Counted from the first letter of the stretch, positions 43,787 through 53,830 are shown. The stretch: DNA of 64,000 nucleotides from an uncultured Erythrobacter sp. (GCA_947488085.1 CANKYI010000001.1:2861928-2925927), one strand, 5' to 3'. Made by a program: numbers and translations. The notes: generated by a model not told the origin, from the sequence alone.

Positions 43787-44853
43787 GCACGATCCCTCAA
43801 GAACGGCTTGATCAGATCACCAACCGTTTCGCTGAACTCGAAGCGCGTATGGCGTCCGGCACGCTTGAAGGCGATGCCTTTGTACAGGCTAGCCGCGACT
43901 ATGCTGAGCTTGAACCCGTTGCCAAAGTCGCATCCGAAGTTCGCTCTATGCGCGATGAAATCGCTGGGCTTGAGGAGATGCTCACCGACCCGGAAATGAA
44001 GGCGATGGCTGAGGATGAGCTGCAATCAATCCGCCAATCATTGCCAGAGCAAGAGCGTGCCCTCGCGATAGCATTGCTGCCGCGCGATGCAGCGGACAGC
44101 AAGCCAGCGATGCTAGAAATACGCGCAGGAACTGGCGGCGACGAAGCGGCGTTGTTCGCTGGTGACTTGTTTCGCATGTATGAGCGCTTTGCTGCGGAGA
44201 ATGGCTGGAAAGTTGAACCGGTCAGTATGAATGCATCGGAAGTCGGAGGCTTCAAAGAGATCGTCGCCAATGTCACCGGCGTTGGTGTGTTCGCAAAGAT
44301 GAAATTCGAGAGCGGCGTCCACCGAGTGCAACGCGTACCCGTCACTGAGAGTGGAGGGCGTATTCATACCTCTGCTGCCACCGTCGCGGTTTTGCCGGAG
44401 CCAGATGAGGTCGACGTGCAGATCGATACAGGTGACCTAAAGATCGACACATACCGCGCATCGGGTGCAGGCGGACAGCACGTCAACACGACCGATTCAG
44501 CTGTTCGTATCACGCACTTGCCTAGCGGCCTGGTCGTGATGCAGCAGGATGAGCGCAGCCAGCTTAAAAACCGCGCAAAAGCGATGCAGGTCCTACGCGC
44601 GCGCTTATACGAAAAGATGCGTGATGAGGCGCAGGGGGCGGAGGCTGAAGCGCGCAAGGCTATGGTCGGGAGTGGTGATCGTTCCGAACGTATCCGCACT
44701 TATAATTTCCCCCAAGGGCGCGTGACTGATCACCGTATTGGGCTAACTCTGCACAAACTTGAAGAAGTGCTGGCTGGCACCGGCCTAACCGAAATGGTCG
44801 AAGCATTGATTGCAGAGGATGAGGGCAAGCGGCTGGCGGCGCTGGCTGAGTGA
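43783..44853 (+). CDS. prfA: Peptide chain release factor 1
   Basis: 356-aa RF1, terminating translation at UAA/UAG. GGQ peptidyl-hydrolysis motif in [20 protein letters not shown]; the PxT-type codon-recognition motif appears as [14 protein letters not shown] (P-V-T). Starts at TTG overlapping the hisS stop. The downstream prmC, which methylates the GGQ glutamine, overlaps by 4 bp, a functional pairing. Confidence 0.96.
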   Translation: MSTIPQERLDQITNRFAELEARMASGTLEGDAFVQASRDYAELEPVAKVASEVRSMRDEIAGLEEMLTDPEMKAMAEDELQSIRQSLPEQERALAIALLPRDAADSKPAMLEIRAGTGGDEAALFAGDLFRMYERFAAENGWKVEPVSMNASEVGGFKEIVANVTGVGVFAKMKFESGVHRVQRVPVTESGGRIHTSAATVAVLPEPDEVDVQIDTGDLKIDTYRASGAGGQHVNTTDSAVRITHLPSGLVVMQQDERSQLKNRAKAMQVLRARLYEKMRDEAQGAEAEARKAMVGSGDRSERIRTYNFPQGRVTDHRIGLTLHKLEEVLAGTGLTEMVEALIAEDEGKRLAALAE

Positions 44854-45689
44854 GTGGTGTAGAACCGAAACGCGTGAGCGAAGCTTTGCGCGATGCCGCG
44901 CGAATGTTTGAGCAAACAAGCGACAGTGCACGGTTGGATGCGGAGCTGATCATGGCCTACCAGCTTGGCGTTTCGCGTTCACAAATGCTTCTTACGCGCA
45001 TGGATGCGGCCTGCCCCGAGGGATTTCTCGACAATTGCAAACGGCGAATGGCGCAAGAACCTGTTGCCTATATTCTGGGTGAGCAAGAGTTCTTTGGTCT
45101 GCCGTTTAAAGTCGGTCCAGGTGTCCTGATACCTCGCAGCGATAGCGAAGTGCTTGTCGAGACCGCGCTGGATTTGGTCGGAGAAATCGGCAGTGTGTTG
45201 GACCTCGGCACAGGATCGGGCGCATTGCTGCTGGCGTTCCTCGCCAATCGGCCAGGCTGGTCCGGAGTGGGGGTGGATCAGTCTTCCGAAGCCCTTCAAT
45301 ACGCCTCACAGAATGCTGAGCGGTTGGGGCAAGCGAATTGCTCAAAATGGTTGCGGTTCGATTGGAGAAAGTCGGATCTTGCGGAGCTGGCCGCATCCTT
45401 TGACTTGATATTATGCAACCCACCTTACGTCGAAACCGACGCAGCACTTGCACGTGATGTGAAAGACTATGAGCCGGCCAGCGCTTTGTTCGCGGGTGCG
45501 GACGGTTTGGACGACTATCGCATACTTATCCCGCGAATCCGCGAGCTGATGCGGGACGGCGCTGTCGCTATTTTTGAGATAGGCGCCACACAGGCAGATG
45601 CGGTTGGCACCCTCGCGAAAGAGCACGGGTTTTCGCCCGAAATCCGCAAGGATCTTGCAAATCGGCCACGGGCTGTGGTTCTTCGGTAG
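44850..45689 (+). CDS. prmC: Release factor glutamine methyltransferase
   Basis: 279-aa SAM-dependent N5-glutamine methyltransferase modifying the GGQ motif of release factors. SAM motif [16 protein letters not shown] and catalytic NPPY in [15 protein letters not shown]; typical [20 protein letters not shown] and [13 protein letters not shown] segments. GTG start overlaps the prfA stop (GTGA). Genes hisS-prfA-prmC form one coupled operon. Confidence 0.95.
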   Translation: MSGVEPKRVSEALRDAARMFEQTSDSARLDAELIMAYQLGVSRSQMLLTRMDAACPEGFLDNCKRRMAQEPVAYILGEQEFFGLPFKVGPGVLIPRSDSEVLVETALDLVGEIGSVLDLGTGSGALLLAFLANRPGWSGVGVDQSSEALQYASQNAERLGQANCSKWLRFDWRKSDLAELAASFDLILCNPPYVETDAALARDVKDYEPASALFAGADGLDDYRILIPRIRELMRDGAVAIFEIGATQADAVGTLAKEHGFSPEIRKDLANRPRAVVLR

Positions 45690-45954
45690 GCAAAATAGCG
45701 CAAGGGCTTGGCAAACCCATCTCGGCTCGCTAACCCCGAATCAGACCTGCCGAGCGGCTCTTTGCGCGGATTGGCATGGTCAAGCTCCGATTTTCCGCTC
45801 GAAATGACCGTGTGGGTCACTCCCAAGGTCGCATGCTGAGCGGGCGCGCTTGCGAGATCGCTTGCGTGTTTTGAGAGAAACGAACTCGGGGTCCACAAGT
45901 TGGCAAGCGCACCATGAAAACGCGCTTTGTGTCACGGATGAGGATAAAATTCCT

Positions 45955-46593
45955 TTGAATAACAATCGTAATAATAACAATCGTCGTCGCGGTCGCGGTA
46001 ACCGGAGCAATCAGGGCGGTTCAAATCAGATGAACCGGATTGATTCTCGCGCGCGGGGCAATGCGCCTCAGCTGCTCGACAAGTACAAAAAGCTTGCGCA
46101 GGACGCGCAGCACAATGGTGATCGGGTTCAGGCCGAATATTACCTGCAATTCGCCGATCACTATTTTCGGGTCATTGCTGACAACAAATCGCGCCAGGAA
46201 GAAGCGCGGGCCAAGCGCAATGAGGAGCGCGGGCAAGCGAACGATGACAGTGAAGATGGCGAAGACGGCGAGGGTCGTCGCAATGACAATCGCCGGTCGG
46301 GCAACCGTCGCCCGCGCAACCGCCGCGATGAGCAAGACAATGTCATGCCGCAAGAGGGTGATCAGGGCGTAGAAGGCGACACCGCGAGCAGCGATGAAGA
46401 GGCACCGAAGCCCAAGCGCCGTACGCGTAAACCAAAGGTTGAGACAGACGGAGACGAGCCGCGTCGCAAACCGCGTCGCACGAGTCGCTCCAGAGATGCA
46501 GTCGCTGATGAGGCAGGCGAGATCGACTCATCGGTCCTCCCGCCATCAATCAGCGCCAGCGATGATGATGACGATCTCGAAGCGGTTGGCTGA
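45955..46593 (+). CDS. DUF4167 domain protein
   Basis: 212-aa DUF4167 protein, alphaproteobacterial. The N-terminus is Asn/Arg-rich (NNNRNNNNRRRGRGNRSNQ), followed by the conserved domain SRARGNAPQLLDKYKKLAQD then AQHNGDRVQAEYYLQFADHY and a long disordered charged tail. The basic low-complexity start suggests nucleic-acid contact; function not established. Start taken as TTG at 45955 (GAGGAT about 10 nt upstream); the frame is open 35 codons further with poor-looking sequence. The 265-bp gap after prmC shows no other gene. Confidence 0.8.
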   Translation: MNNNRNNNNRRRGRGNRSNQGGSNQMNRIDSRARGNAPQLLDKYKKLAQDAQHNGDRVQAEYYLQFADHYFRVIADNKSRQEEARAKRNEERGQANDDSEDGEDGEGRRNDNRRSGNRRPRNRRDEQDNVMPQEGDQGVEGDTASSDEEAPKPKRRTRKPKVETDGDEPRRKPRRTSRSRDAVADEAGEIDSSVLPPSISASDDDDDLEAVG

Positions 46594-46624
46594 TCCCTTG
46601 CTCTGCTTGTAAGGGCGTGGATCA

Positions 46625-48283
46625 ATGACCGAGGATATGCTTGATCCTGACCGGTACTGGTTTGCGAAAAGCGCGATCCGAGTAGCCAAGTTTGCTCGTA
46701 AATTCCCGGGTCTCACTTCAGCGTTTCTCGGCCTTGTAGCCGCTTGTGGTTATCCGCCGCTTCATGGCTGGTGGATTGCACTTCCCGCTTTGGCGCTGTT
46801 CGTTGCCCATCTTCGCACGGCACAAAGTGCACGCGGAGCCCTTTGGCGCGGGTGGATGTTTGGGCTTGCGCATCTAACATTGGCCAACAATTGGATCGCC
46901 ACTGCGTTCACATATCAGGCCAAAATGCCTGAACTATTGGGCTGGGCGGCAGTGCCGTTGCTGTGTCTGTATCTTGCAATCTATCCTGGCTTGGCTGCGC
47001 TGGCAGCGCATCTAGTGTCGCGGCGTGCCGGGCCATTCGCATTCGGGGCAGTGTTCGCAGCGGCGTGGATCGTGACGGAGTGGGTGCGCAGTTGGGCGTT
47101 TACTGGCTATCCATGGCCACCCTTGGGATTGATGCTTCTGGGCGGTTGGCATGCTCAGGGTTTTGCTGCCCTTCTGCCGGTTCTAGGGACTTATGCCCTG
47201 TCTGGCTTGGCAATACTGCTTGCGACCATTGCCGTGGTTCTGATCATGGAGCGCCGAATTGTTTTGAGCGCTGGGTTCGCGGCAATTGTCGCTGCATTCA
47301 TGCTGATTCCTACTGCGAAAGAAGGTCGGAATTCCGATGTCCGCTATACTCTTGTCCAACCACTGATCACGCAAGATGAGATCAACGACGGCTCAAAATT
47401 TGAAGCGCAGTTCCAACGCCTCGCCAGCTTGACCGGGCCAAGCGAAGTATCCCGCATTGTCTTTTGGCCGGAAGGAACGATCCCCGACTATCTGGAAGAA
47501 GGCTATCCGCAACGTTACTACGACCGGATGACGGTTCGCAATCCGGCCACTGGCCTGGGTGATCCTCAATTCGCACGCGAGCGGATTGGACAGGTGATTG
47601 GCGATCAATCAGTGTTGCTGACCGGGGTTGTTAATCTTGACATTGGCACACGCGACGACAGCGTTTTGGGTGCGATCACTGCGCGCAATTCAGTGGTCGG
47701 GATTAACCCTTCCGGTGATCTGACACATCATTATGCCAAAGCGCATCTGGTGCCATATGGCGAGTATTTGCCGATGGAGTGGGCGCTTGGATATTTGGGT
47801 CTTTCGCGGCTTTCAGCTGGCTCAATCCCCTATGACCCGGGCCCTGGTCCACAAACTCTGGACATTGGGGAGTATGGCAAAGCAGGTGTGCAAATTTGTT
47901 ATGAGATCGTTTTTTCCGGCCAGGTAGTCGACCAGAGCAATCGGCCGGACTACCTCTTCAATCCTTCAAACGATGGATGGTTCGGAACGTGGGGTCCGCC
48001 CCAGCATTTGGCACAGGCGCGGATGCGCGCGATTGAGGAAGGATTGCCAGTGTTGCGGTCAACCACAACGGGGATCAGCGCAGTGATCGATGCTGATGGC
48101 ATCGTGCGTGCACACATCCCAACCGGTTTGGCGGATAGTCGAGAGGGCCTTATTCCGGCTGCAAAGCCACCAACTTTATTTGCGCGGTTTGGCAACTCAC
48201 TTCCACTCGCGTGGGCAACATTACTCGCACTGCTTGGCCTCGGCCTGCCAAGATTGCTTGCGCTGCGTGCCTCGCGGAGCTAG
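46625..48283 (+). CDS. lnt: Apolipoprotein N-acyltransferase
   Basis: 552-aa inner-membrane enzyme that N-acylates the terminal cysteine of lipoproteins. N-terminal half with six or so membrane segments; C-terminal carbon-nitrogen hydrolase domain with the Glu-Lys-Cys triad in FWPEGTIPDY, HYAKAHLVPYGEYLPMEWAL and AGVQICYEIVF; a final membrane helix near 530. ATG start 32 bp after the DUF4167 gene. Confidence 0.95.
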   Translation: MTEDMLDPDRYWFAKSAIRVAKFARKFPGLTSAFLGLVAACGYPPLHGWWIALPALALFVAHLRTAQSARGALWRGWMFGLAHLTLANNWIATAFTYQAKMPELLGWAAVPLLCLYLAIYPGLAALAAHLVSRRAGPFAFGAVFAAAWIVTEWVRSWAFTGYPWPPLGLMLLGGWHAQGFAALLPVLGTYALSGLAILLATIAVVLIMERRIVLSAGFAAIVAAFMLIPTAKEGRNSDVRYTLVQPLITQDEINDGSKFEAQFQRLASLTGPSEVSRIVFWPEGTIPDYLEEGYPQRYYDRMTVRNPATGLGDPQFARERIGQVIGDQSVLLTGVVNLDIGTRDDSVLGAITARNSVVGINPSGDLTHHYAKAHLVPYGEYLPMEWALGYLGLSRLSAGSIPYDPGPGPQTLDIGEYGKAGVQICYEIVFSGQVVDQSNRPDYLFNPSNDGWFGTWGPPQHLAQARMRAIEEGLPVLRSTTTGISAVIDADGIVRAHIPTGLADSREGLIPAAKPPTLFARFGNSLPLAWATLLALLGLGLPRLLALRASRS

Positions 48284-48301
48284 GGCGCGCAAGACAAAGA
48301 C

Positions 48302-48317
48302 ATAAAGGTTTCCTTAT
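48302..48317 (+). promoter_or_regulatory. Dyad-symmetric motif upstream of metK
   Basis: ATAAAGGTTTCCTTAT, an imperfect palindrome (five pairs of eight strictly complementary, plus one G-T), 51 bp before the metK ATG. Resembles AT-rich dyads of the ATAAAG-ATAT-CTTTAT type seen before methionine-cycle genes in alphaproteobacteria, thought to bind an ArsR-type SAH/SAM-responsive regulator. Inference; no riboswitch fold is evident. Confidence 0.4.
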
Positions 48318-48368
48318 ATCAGCATAAGGTTGCCGGTTAGATAGACAGCGACAGTCTCAGGAGCTCCC

Positions 48369-49616
48369 ATGCGAAGCAATTATCTCTTCACTTCAGAAAG
48401 CGTTTCCGAAGGTCACCCAGACAAGGTTTCCGACCAAATTTCTGATGCGATCGTCGATCTGATGCTGTCAAAAGATCCGGAAGCACGCGTTGCTTGTGAA
48501 ACCATGACAACGACCCAGCGCGTAGTGCTTTCCGGCGAAATTCGCTGTGCTCCGATGTTTGATACCAGCCGCGAAGACTGGAAATACAACAGCTATTGGG
48601 CGCCCGGAGCGCGTGACGAGATCGAAAGCGCCGTTCGTCGCACGGTCGCCGAAATCGGATATGAGCAAACGGGCTTTCACTGGGAAACACTGACCTTTGA
48701 AAACCACCTTCACGGCCAATCGAGCGAGATCGCTCAAGGCGTCGATGCAGGTGCGGATGGCTCCAACAAAGACGAAGGTGCAGGCGACCAGGGTATCATG
48801 TTCGGTTTCGCTTGCGACGAGACACCTGACCTAATGCCGGCGACTTTGGACTATAGTCACAAGATCCTTGAGCAGCTCGCCGCTGATCGCAAGAATGGCA
48901 CCGCGCCATTCCTAGAGCCCGATGCGAAGAGTCAGGTCACTCTCCGCTACGAAAACGGCAAGCCCGTCGGTTGCACCGCCATTGTTGTCTCCAGCCAGCA
49001 TGGCAAAGGCTATCACGAGGGCGAGAAAGAAGCTGAGCTGAAAGCTTATGTGAAAAAGGTTGTCAGCGGCATTCTGCCAGCAGGCTTCATTACTGACGAG
49101 ACTGCTTGGCATATCAACCCAACGGGCGCGTTCGAAATTGGCGGCCCTGACGGTGATGCAGGTCTGACGGGGCGTAAGATCATTGTGGATACCTACGGTG
49201 GTGCCAGCCCACACGGTGGCGGTGCGTTTAGCGGGAAAGACCCCACCAAGGTCGATCGCAGCGCGGCATACATTACCCGTTATCTTGCCAAGAACGTAGT
49301 AGCCGCTGGTCTTGCGACCCGCTGCACTATCCAAATCGCATATGCGATTGGGGTTTCGGAGCCACTTTCGCTTTACGTCGATACGCATGGCACCAATGCC
49401 GAGGGGGTCGATGACGCGGCAATTGAGGGCGCGATCACTTCCATCACGAAGCTTGGCGGATTGACTCCGCGCGGCATTCGCACCCACCTGGGCCTGAACA
49501 AGCCGATCTATCGCCAGAGCGCCGCCTACGGTCACTTTGGTCGCAAAGCTGAGGGTGAGTTCTTCCCATGGGAGCGCACCGATTTGGTCGATGAGCTAAA
49601 GGCTGCTCTCGCCTGA
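48369..49616 (+). CDS. metK: S-adenosylmethionine synthetase
   Basis: 415-aa MetK, forming SAM from methionine and ATP. N-terminal [20 protein letters not shown] with catalytic His, [18 protein letters not shown] signature, and [21 protein letters not shown]-loop. About 30 residues longer than the E. coli enzyme, with an internal insertion typical of alphaproteobacteria. RBS AGGAG is 6 nt before the ATG and forms a GGAGCTCC palindrome. Confidence 0.97.
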   Translation: MRSNYLFTSESVSEGHPDKVSDQISDAIVDLMLSKDPEARVACETMTTTQRVVLSGEIRCAPMFDTSREDWKYNSYWAPGARDEIESAVRRTVAEIGYEQTGFHWETLTFENHLHGQSSEIAQGVDAGADGSNKDEGAGDQGIMFGFACDETPDLMPATLDYSHKILEQLAADRKNGTAPFLEPDAKSQVTLRYENGKPVGCTAIVVSSQHGKGYHEGEKEAELKAYVKKVVSGILPAGFITDETAWHINPTGAFEIGGPDGDAGLTGRKIIVDTYGGASPHGGGAFSGKDPTKVDRSAAYITRYLAKNVVAAGLATRCTIQIAYAIGVSEPLSLYVDTHGTNAEGVDDAAIEGAITSITKLGGLTPRGIRTHLGLNKPIYRQSAAYGHFGRKAEGEFFPWERTDLVDELKAALA

Positions 49617-49634
49617 TCTGCTAAGGCGCTCGCA

Positions 49635-50852
49635 ATGACAGCGCCTTCATCCAGCACCAACCGTGTTGTCCAGCTTGACGCACTGCGCGGGCTGGCGGTG
49701 ATCGGTATCGTCTGGATGAACGTCTATGTCTTCGCGTTGCCGTCTCAGGCGTATTACAATCCGATAGTATGGGGCGCAGATACCGCTTTTGATCGTGCGA
49801 TCTGGGCGACGAGCTTTGTCTTTGTAGAAGACAAGTTTCGCACGCTTTTCGCGATGCTCTTTGGCGCAGGTTGCCTGATTCTGCTGGAACGCAGTGAAAC
49901 GAACAAATGGCGCGCGCATTTTGCCCGCATGGCAGTTCTGTTTGCGATTGGGATCGCGCATTCGGTCTTGCTTGCCAGCAATGATATCCTGCGGGTGTAT
50001 GCACTGGCCGGGCTGGCATTGCCGTTCCTTGCCCACTTTTCAGCCCGCGACCTCTATGCCATTGCCATTGGGCTAGTGGTGTTGCATTGCGGTGCGGGCC
50101 TGATGCTTTTTGGCGGTGGAGTGGCTGACTATTACGCGGGAAGGTTTGCCGGCGATGCTTATCTATCCGCAGAGCGTGATTTTGGCAGCGATGAAGCAGC
50201 CCTGAGATACATGATCAATATCGGCAATGAGGGATTTGCGGACCGGGTTGCGCGGCGCATTCCAAATATTCCCGAACAGCTAACACTTGTCGCAGCCTCG
50301 ATCCCCTTGAATCTTGCCGCCATTGCTTTGGGCATGGCGCTTTGGAAGGATCGCATGCTGGCCGGGGAATGGCGCACGTTCATGCTGCAACGGTTGGCGG
50401 CGCTTTGTGCACTTATTGCAATTTTGGCGCTGCTTGGATTGGTTTGGTGGGTGTCCAGCAATGGATTTCCCGGTGCTTTGGTGGGGGCGGCAGCGCTGTT
50501 GTTCTCTGCACCTTTCGATATGTTGCTGGCGCTATCCTATACCGCTCTCGCAATGGCATTCTTTGCGCCGGGTGGCCCCGCGACACAGCTTTTGGCAGCC
50601 GTGGGACGATTGGCCCTGACAAACTATCTTATGACCTCGGTGATGCTGGCGGCAATTTTCGCCAGCTGGGGTTTTGGGCTGTTCGGTGAGGTGAGCAGAA
50701 GCGTGGCTTTTGCATTCAGCTTTGTGCCGATTATCGCGATGCTGGTCTGGTCGCCCCTGTGGCTCAGTGCAGTTGGTCGGGGACCAGTTGAGCGGCTTTG
50801 GCGTGGCGGCGCGCGGCTTTTGAGCTGCACGCAAAAGGGGCGCTCCGGTTAG
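49635..50852 (+). CDS. DUF418 domain membrane protein
   Basis: 405-aa polytopic protein (about 9-10 membrane segments) of the DUF418 family, also called YeiB-like; related to membrane acyltransferases. N-terminal RVVQLDALRGLAVIGIVWMN is the usual start, and AVGRLALTNYLMTSVMLAAI lies in the C-terminal DUF418 region. Function unknown. Its last codons overlap a terminator hairpin that serves the opposing gene. Confidence 0.85.
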   Translation: MTAPSSSTNRVVQLDALRGLAVIGIVWMNVYVFALPSQAYYNPIVWGADTAFDRAIWATSFVFVEDKFRTLFAMLFGAGCLILLERSETNKWRAHFARMAVLFAIGIAHSVLLASNDILRVYALAGLALPFLAHFSARDLYAIAIGLVVLHCGAGLMLFGGGVADYYAGRFAGDAYLSAERDFGSDEAALRYMINIGNEGFADRVARRIPNIPEQLTLVAASIPLNLAAIALGMALWKDRMLAGEWRTFMLQRLAALCALIAILALLGLVWWVSSNGFPGALVGAAALLFSAPFDMLLALSYTALAMAFFAPGGPATQLLAAVGRLALTNYLMTSVMLAAIFASWGFGLFGEVSRSVAFAFSFVPIIAMLVWSPLWLSAVGRGPVERLWRGGARLLSCTQKGRSG

Positions 50853-50861
50853 AAGCGCCCC
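50837..50861 (-). terminator. Terminator embedded in the end of the DUF418 gene
   Basis: Minus strand GGGGCGCT and AGCGCCCC (8-bp perfect stem, 9-nt loop) followed by TTTTGC. It fits as the terminator of the 130-aa membrane protein gene; the loop contains the stop codon of the DUF418 gene on the other strand. Confidence 0.7.
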
Positions 50862-50887
50862 GATGTTTGCGGACTAGCAGCAGCGTA

Positions 50888-51280
50888 TTACGCCTCGCTT
50901 GCCCCTGCCTTTGCGGCCCATTGCTCTTCGCGGAACCATTGCCCAACCTTACGGCCGAATTTTGCAATCGCGTTCATGTTGAAGAAGTGCATCAAGCCAA
51001 GAGCGACGACGACAATCCCCACCTTGCCAGACAGAAACTGGATTGCGTCAATCGCTGTTTCCGGTGGAGTGCCAAATCGCAAAGTCAGCAAAATCCAGCC
51101 AAGATTGACGAGATAGAAGCCAACGACCAGCAAATGGTTTGTGGATGCCGCTAGCAATTGGTCGTGGCCGAAACACTCGGTCAGAAACACAAAGCCGTTC
51201 TTTGACAGCGTGCGTGCCACCCAGACGGTTAGGCCGATGCTGACGATAAGGTAGGCGCAATAAGAAGTCAGAGCGTACAT
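50888..51280 (-). CDS. Hypothetical membrane protein in the GbsR-type regulon
   Basis: 130-aa membrane protein with segments at about residues 5-22, 50-68 and 88-105 and a charged C-terminus (FGRKVGQWFREEQWAAKAGA). No named family. GAGAAAAAG precedes the ATG. A copy of the regulator's operator-like motif lies 16-33 bp before its start, so it is likely controlled by the adjacent GbsR/MarR protein. Confidence 0.75.
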   Translation of the reverse strand: MYALTSYCAYLIVSIGLTVWVARTLSKNGFVFLTECFGHDQLLAASTNHLLVVGFYLVNLGWILLTLRFGTPPETAIDAIQFLSGKVGIVVVALGLMHFFNMNAIAKFGRKVGQWFREEQWAAKAGASEA

Positions 51281-51295
51281 CTTTTTCTCCTGTTA

Positions 51296-51313
51296 TTTCT
51301 GTAATTAGGGAAA
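51296..51313 (-). promoter_or_regulatory. Operator-like site before the 130-aa membrane protein gene
   Basis: TTTCTGTAATTAGGGAAA matches the core palindrome at 51938-51955 at 15 of 18 positions. It sits between the regulator gene and the membrane protein gene. Confidence 0.55.
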
Positions 51314-51371
51314 TCAGTTATCGTGGCTTTGCGTCATAGGAGTGGTCTCGTGTTGCGTCGGGTGGAGTGGT

Positions 51372-51917
51372 TTAGGAGTTGCCGCCGCCGGGCAAGAAGC
51401 GGGCGATGCCGCGGCCCAGCTTCATCATGCGAACCAAAGTCGGTTTGGGCAGGCCGCGAATGTCAGCGTACCAACCGGTGAGAGTGCCGATGAAATCGTG
51501 CATTCGCCCGATCCGCTCACGCACATGAACCGGCACGTCCTCGCGCCCATTCAGGCTTTCCGCTAACTCGCCCATCAACTGGATTGTCGGATCCAATTCG
51601 CGGCGTTTGCGTTCTGCAGCGATCTTCATCAGCATGTCCCAAACATCGGTCTCTGCAACAAAGTGATCGCGCCGGTCCGCTTCGACATGGACCCGGCGGA
51701 CGATTGCATAGGATTGCAGTTCTTTTAGCCCGTTTGAGACATTGGATCGGGCAAGCCCGAGCGCTTCGCATATTTCCTCAGCATGCAGCGGCTTATCGCT
51801 AAGATACAGCAGCGCGTGCACCTGTGCGACGGAGCGATTAACGCCCCATTCGGTGCCCATCTCCCCCCAGTGGAGGATAAAAGCGCGCGCTTCGGGAATA
51901 TCGAGCAATCGGCTCAC
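51372..51917 (-). CDS. GbsR/MarR family transcriptional regulator
   Basis: 181-aa regulator. N-terminal winged helix-turn-helix: HALLYLSDKPLHAEEICEAL then LGLARSNVSNGLKELQSYAI, followed by a wing with VRRVHVEADRRDHFVAE; C-terminal helical dimerisation region. GbsR-type proteins repress osmoprotectant or related genes in other bacteria; effector unknown here. GTG start with AAGGA 9 nt upstream; that RBS lies in one arm of a long palindrome, suggesting autorepression. Confidence 0.83.
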   Translation of the reverse strand: MSRLLDIPEARAFILHWGEMGTEWGVNRSVAQVHALLYLSDKPLHAEEICEALGLARSNVSNGLKELQSYAIVRRVHVEADRRDHFVAETDVWDMLMKIAAERKRRELDPTIQLMGELAESLNGREDVPVHVRERIGRMHDFIGTLTGWYADIRGLPKPTLVRMMKLGRGIARFLPGGGNS

Positions 51918-51925
51918 GACTCAGT

Positions 51926-51967
51926 TCCTTTTCTCAATTTCTGTAAATACAGAAATTGAGAAAAGGA
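51926..51967. promoter_or_regulatory. 42-bp near-perfect palindrome, likely operator of the GbsR/MarR regulator
   Basis: Two 20-bp arms, TCCTTTTCTCAATTTCTGTA and its exact complement, separated by AA. The core is TTTCTGTAAATACAGAAA. It begins 9 bp before the regulator's start codon and covers its RBS. A further exact half-site TTACAGAAA lies at 51999-52007. Confidence 0.75.
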
Positions 51968-52008
51968 CGCAAGCCTAAAGTCTTTGAGCGAACAAATCTT
52001 ACAGAAAT

Positions 52009-53160
52009 TTAGCCGTGTTCGCCCAGCATCGGGGAAGGGCGGTCCAGCGCCAGTTCGGCGTCTGAAAAGTTAAACGGACTGCGCACACCCGGCATACCGG
52101 TCAGATCAACACGCAATCCCCGCGCGATCACTTGCGGATCGGCGAATACCTCATCGAGTTGATTGATAGGGCCAGCGGGAACGCCATGGGTCTTGCAGGC
52201 ATCCAGCAATCCCGCCTTGGTCCAGGCCGAAGTAGCATTGGCAATTGCCTCATCCAGTGCCGCAGCATTCTGAGTTCGCCCTTCATTGCTTGCAAAGCGC
52301 GGGTCTCTCTCCAGATCGGACAAGTCGAGAAGCCCGACAAGCTTTAGAAACAACCGGTCATTAGCGGGTGCCAAAATCACATGGCCATCCGTCACTGGGA
52401 ACACGCCATAAGGAGCAACCTGCGCATGCGCATTACCCATACGCGGGGGATTCTCGCCCGTCGTTAGGTGGTAGGTCGCCTGATTGGCCAACAGCGCTAC
52501 GGAACAATCGAGCAGAGCAATATCGACATGTTGTCCCTTACCAGTCCGCTCGCGCTGCAGCAGCGCCGCCTGAATGCCGTTCGCGGCATAGACGCCTGTC
52601 GTCAGGTCAGAGATGGAGACACCCATTTTCACAGGAACGCCCTCCGGCTCACCAGTGATCGACATAAATCCGCTCATGCCTTGGATTACAAAATCATAGC
52701 CCGCTTCATGCGCCCGTGGACCCGTCTGACCAAAGCCCGTGATCGAACAATAGACCAATCTGGGGTTAGCGCCTTTCAGGCTGGCAAAGTCCAAGCCGAA
52801 CTTGACGAGACCTCCTGTCTTAAAGTTCTCAATCAAAACGTCTGCATCGCGCGCCAATTCACGCACCCGGTCGAGGTCGTCTGCATTGGTGAAGTCAGCC
52901 ACGATGCTGCGCTTTCCGCGATTGCAGGCGTGGTAATAGGCCGCCTCGCGATGCGTGGTTCCATCAGCGGCCACGCGATTAACCCAAGGCGGGCCCCAAA
53001 GCCGCGTGCCGTCGCCTTCGGGGCTCTCAACCTTGATCACATCAGCGCCAAGGTCTGCCAAAATCTGCCCAGCCCATGGCCCGGCAAGGACCCGCGCCAG
53101 TTCAAGCACTTTCAGCCCTGCAAGCGGTGCATTAGGGTTACGCGGTTTATCGAACCACAT
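52009..53160 (-). CDS. CaiB/BaiF family (class III) CoA transferase
   Basis: 383-aa class III CoA transferase. N-terminal PLAGLKVLELARVLAGPWAG then QILADLGADVIKVESPEGDG; catalytic Asp probably in the HEAGYDFVIQGMSGFMSITG segment; YYHACNRGKRSIVADF follows the family pattern. Transfers CoA between organic acids by an acyl-anhydride route; substrates unknown. It ends the sco operon, 4 bp after scoB. Confidence 0.88.
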   Translation of the reverse strand: MWFDKPRNPNAPLAGLKVLELARVLAGPWAGQILADLGADVIKVESPEGDGTRLWGPPWVNRVAADGTTHREAAYYHACNRGKRSIVADFTNADDLDRVRELARDADVLIENFKTGGLVKFGLDFASLKGANPRLVYCSITGFGQTGPRAHEAGYDFVIQGMSGFMSITGEPEGVPVKMGVSISDLTTGVYAANGIQAALLQRERTGKGQHVDIALLDCSVALLANQATYHLTTGENPPRMGNAHAQVAPYGVFPVTDGHVILAPANDRLFLKLVGLLDLSDLERDPRFASNEGRTQNAAALDEAIANATSAWTKAGLLDACKTHGVPAGPINQLDEVFADPQVIARGLRVDLTGMPGVRSPFNFSDAELALDRPSPMLGEHG

Positions 53161-53164
53161 GCGC

Positions 53165-53830
53165 TCAGGCGGTCTCTATTGCCACTTCATAGGCTGCCGA
53201 TGTGCTTGCGGCGATATCTTCCAAAGAAACGCCCGGCGCCAATTCAATCAGCCGGAATGGTGAAGCGTGATCTGGGCGTTGGAACACGCCCAAATTGGTG
53301 ATCACCATATCAACCACGCCCGCACCGGTCAGCGGCAGTGAGCATGATGGGATAAGCTTGGGGCTACCATCCTTGGCCGTGTGGTCCATCACCACGATGA
53401 TCTTCTTGACGCCTGCGACGAGGTCCATCGCACCGCCCATGCCTTTGATCATTTTGCCGGGAATCATCCAATTGGCGATATCGCCGTTCTCTGCGACTTC
53501 CATCGCGCCCAAAACCGTCAGATCGATATGCCCTCCGCGGATCATCGAAAAGCTGGTGGCGCTGTCGAAATACGCGCTGTGTGGCAGCTCACTGATCGTC
53601 TGCTTGCCCGCGTTGATGAGGTCAGGATCGACTTCGTCATCATACGGGAACGGGCCAATGCCCAACATGCCGTTTTCGCTTTGCAGCGTAACCAGCATGC
53701 CGGCAGGAATGTGGTTCGCAACAAGGGTTGGGATACCAATACCCAAATTGACGTAATATCCGTCCTGCAACTCACGCGCTGCGCGGGCCGCCATCTGGTC
53801 ACGGGTCCAACCCTTTGCATCAACGCTCAT
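53165..53830 (-). CDS. scoB: 3-oxoacid CoA-transferase subunit B
   Basis: 221-aa beta subunit of succinyl-CoA:3-ketoacid (acetoacetate) CoA-transferase. Catalytic Glu in [20 protein letters not shown]; typical [15 protein letters not shown] and [20 protein letters not shown] segments. The start overlaps the upstream lipoprotein stop (TAATG). Activates acetoacetate for ketone-body or PHB-derived use. Its partner subunit scoA lies upstream, interrupted by another gene. Confidence 0.95.
   Translation of the reverse strand: MSVDAKGWTRDQMAARAARELQDGYYVNLGIGIPTLVANHIPAGMLVTLQSENGMLGIGPFPYDDEVDPDLINAGKQTISELPHSAYFDSATSFSMIRGGHIDLTVLGAMEVAENGDIANWMIPGKMIKGMGGAMDLVAGVKKIIVVMDHTAKDGSPKLIPSCSLPLTGAGVVDMVITNLGVFQRPDHASPFRLIELAPGVSLEDIAASTSAAYEVAIETA

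Noticed and set aside
48290..48368. SAM riboswitch before metK
   Set aside because: The 79-nt leader is short and lacks a recognisable SAM-II or SAM/SAH pseudoknot; the dyad motif explains it better.
52468..53301. Plus-strand open frame opposite the class III CoA transferase
   Set aside because: Antisense shadow of a well-conserved enzyme, with no RBS and no recognisable domain.
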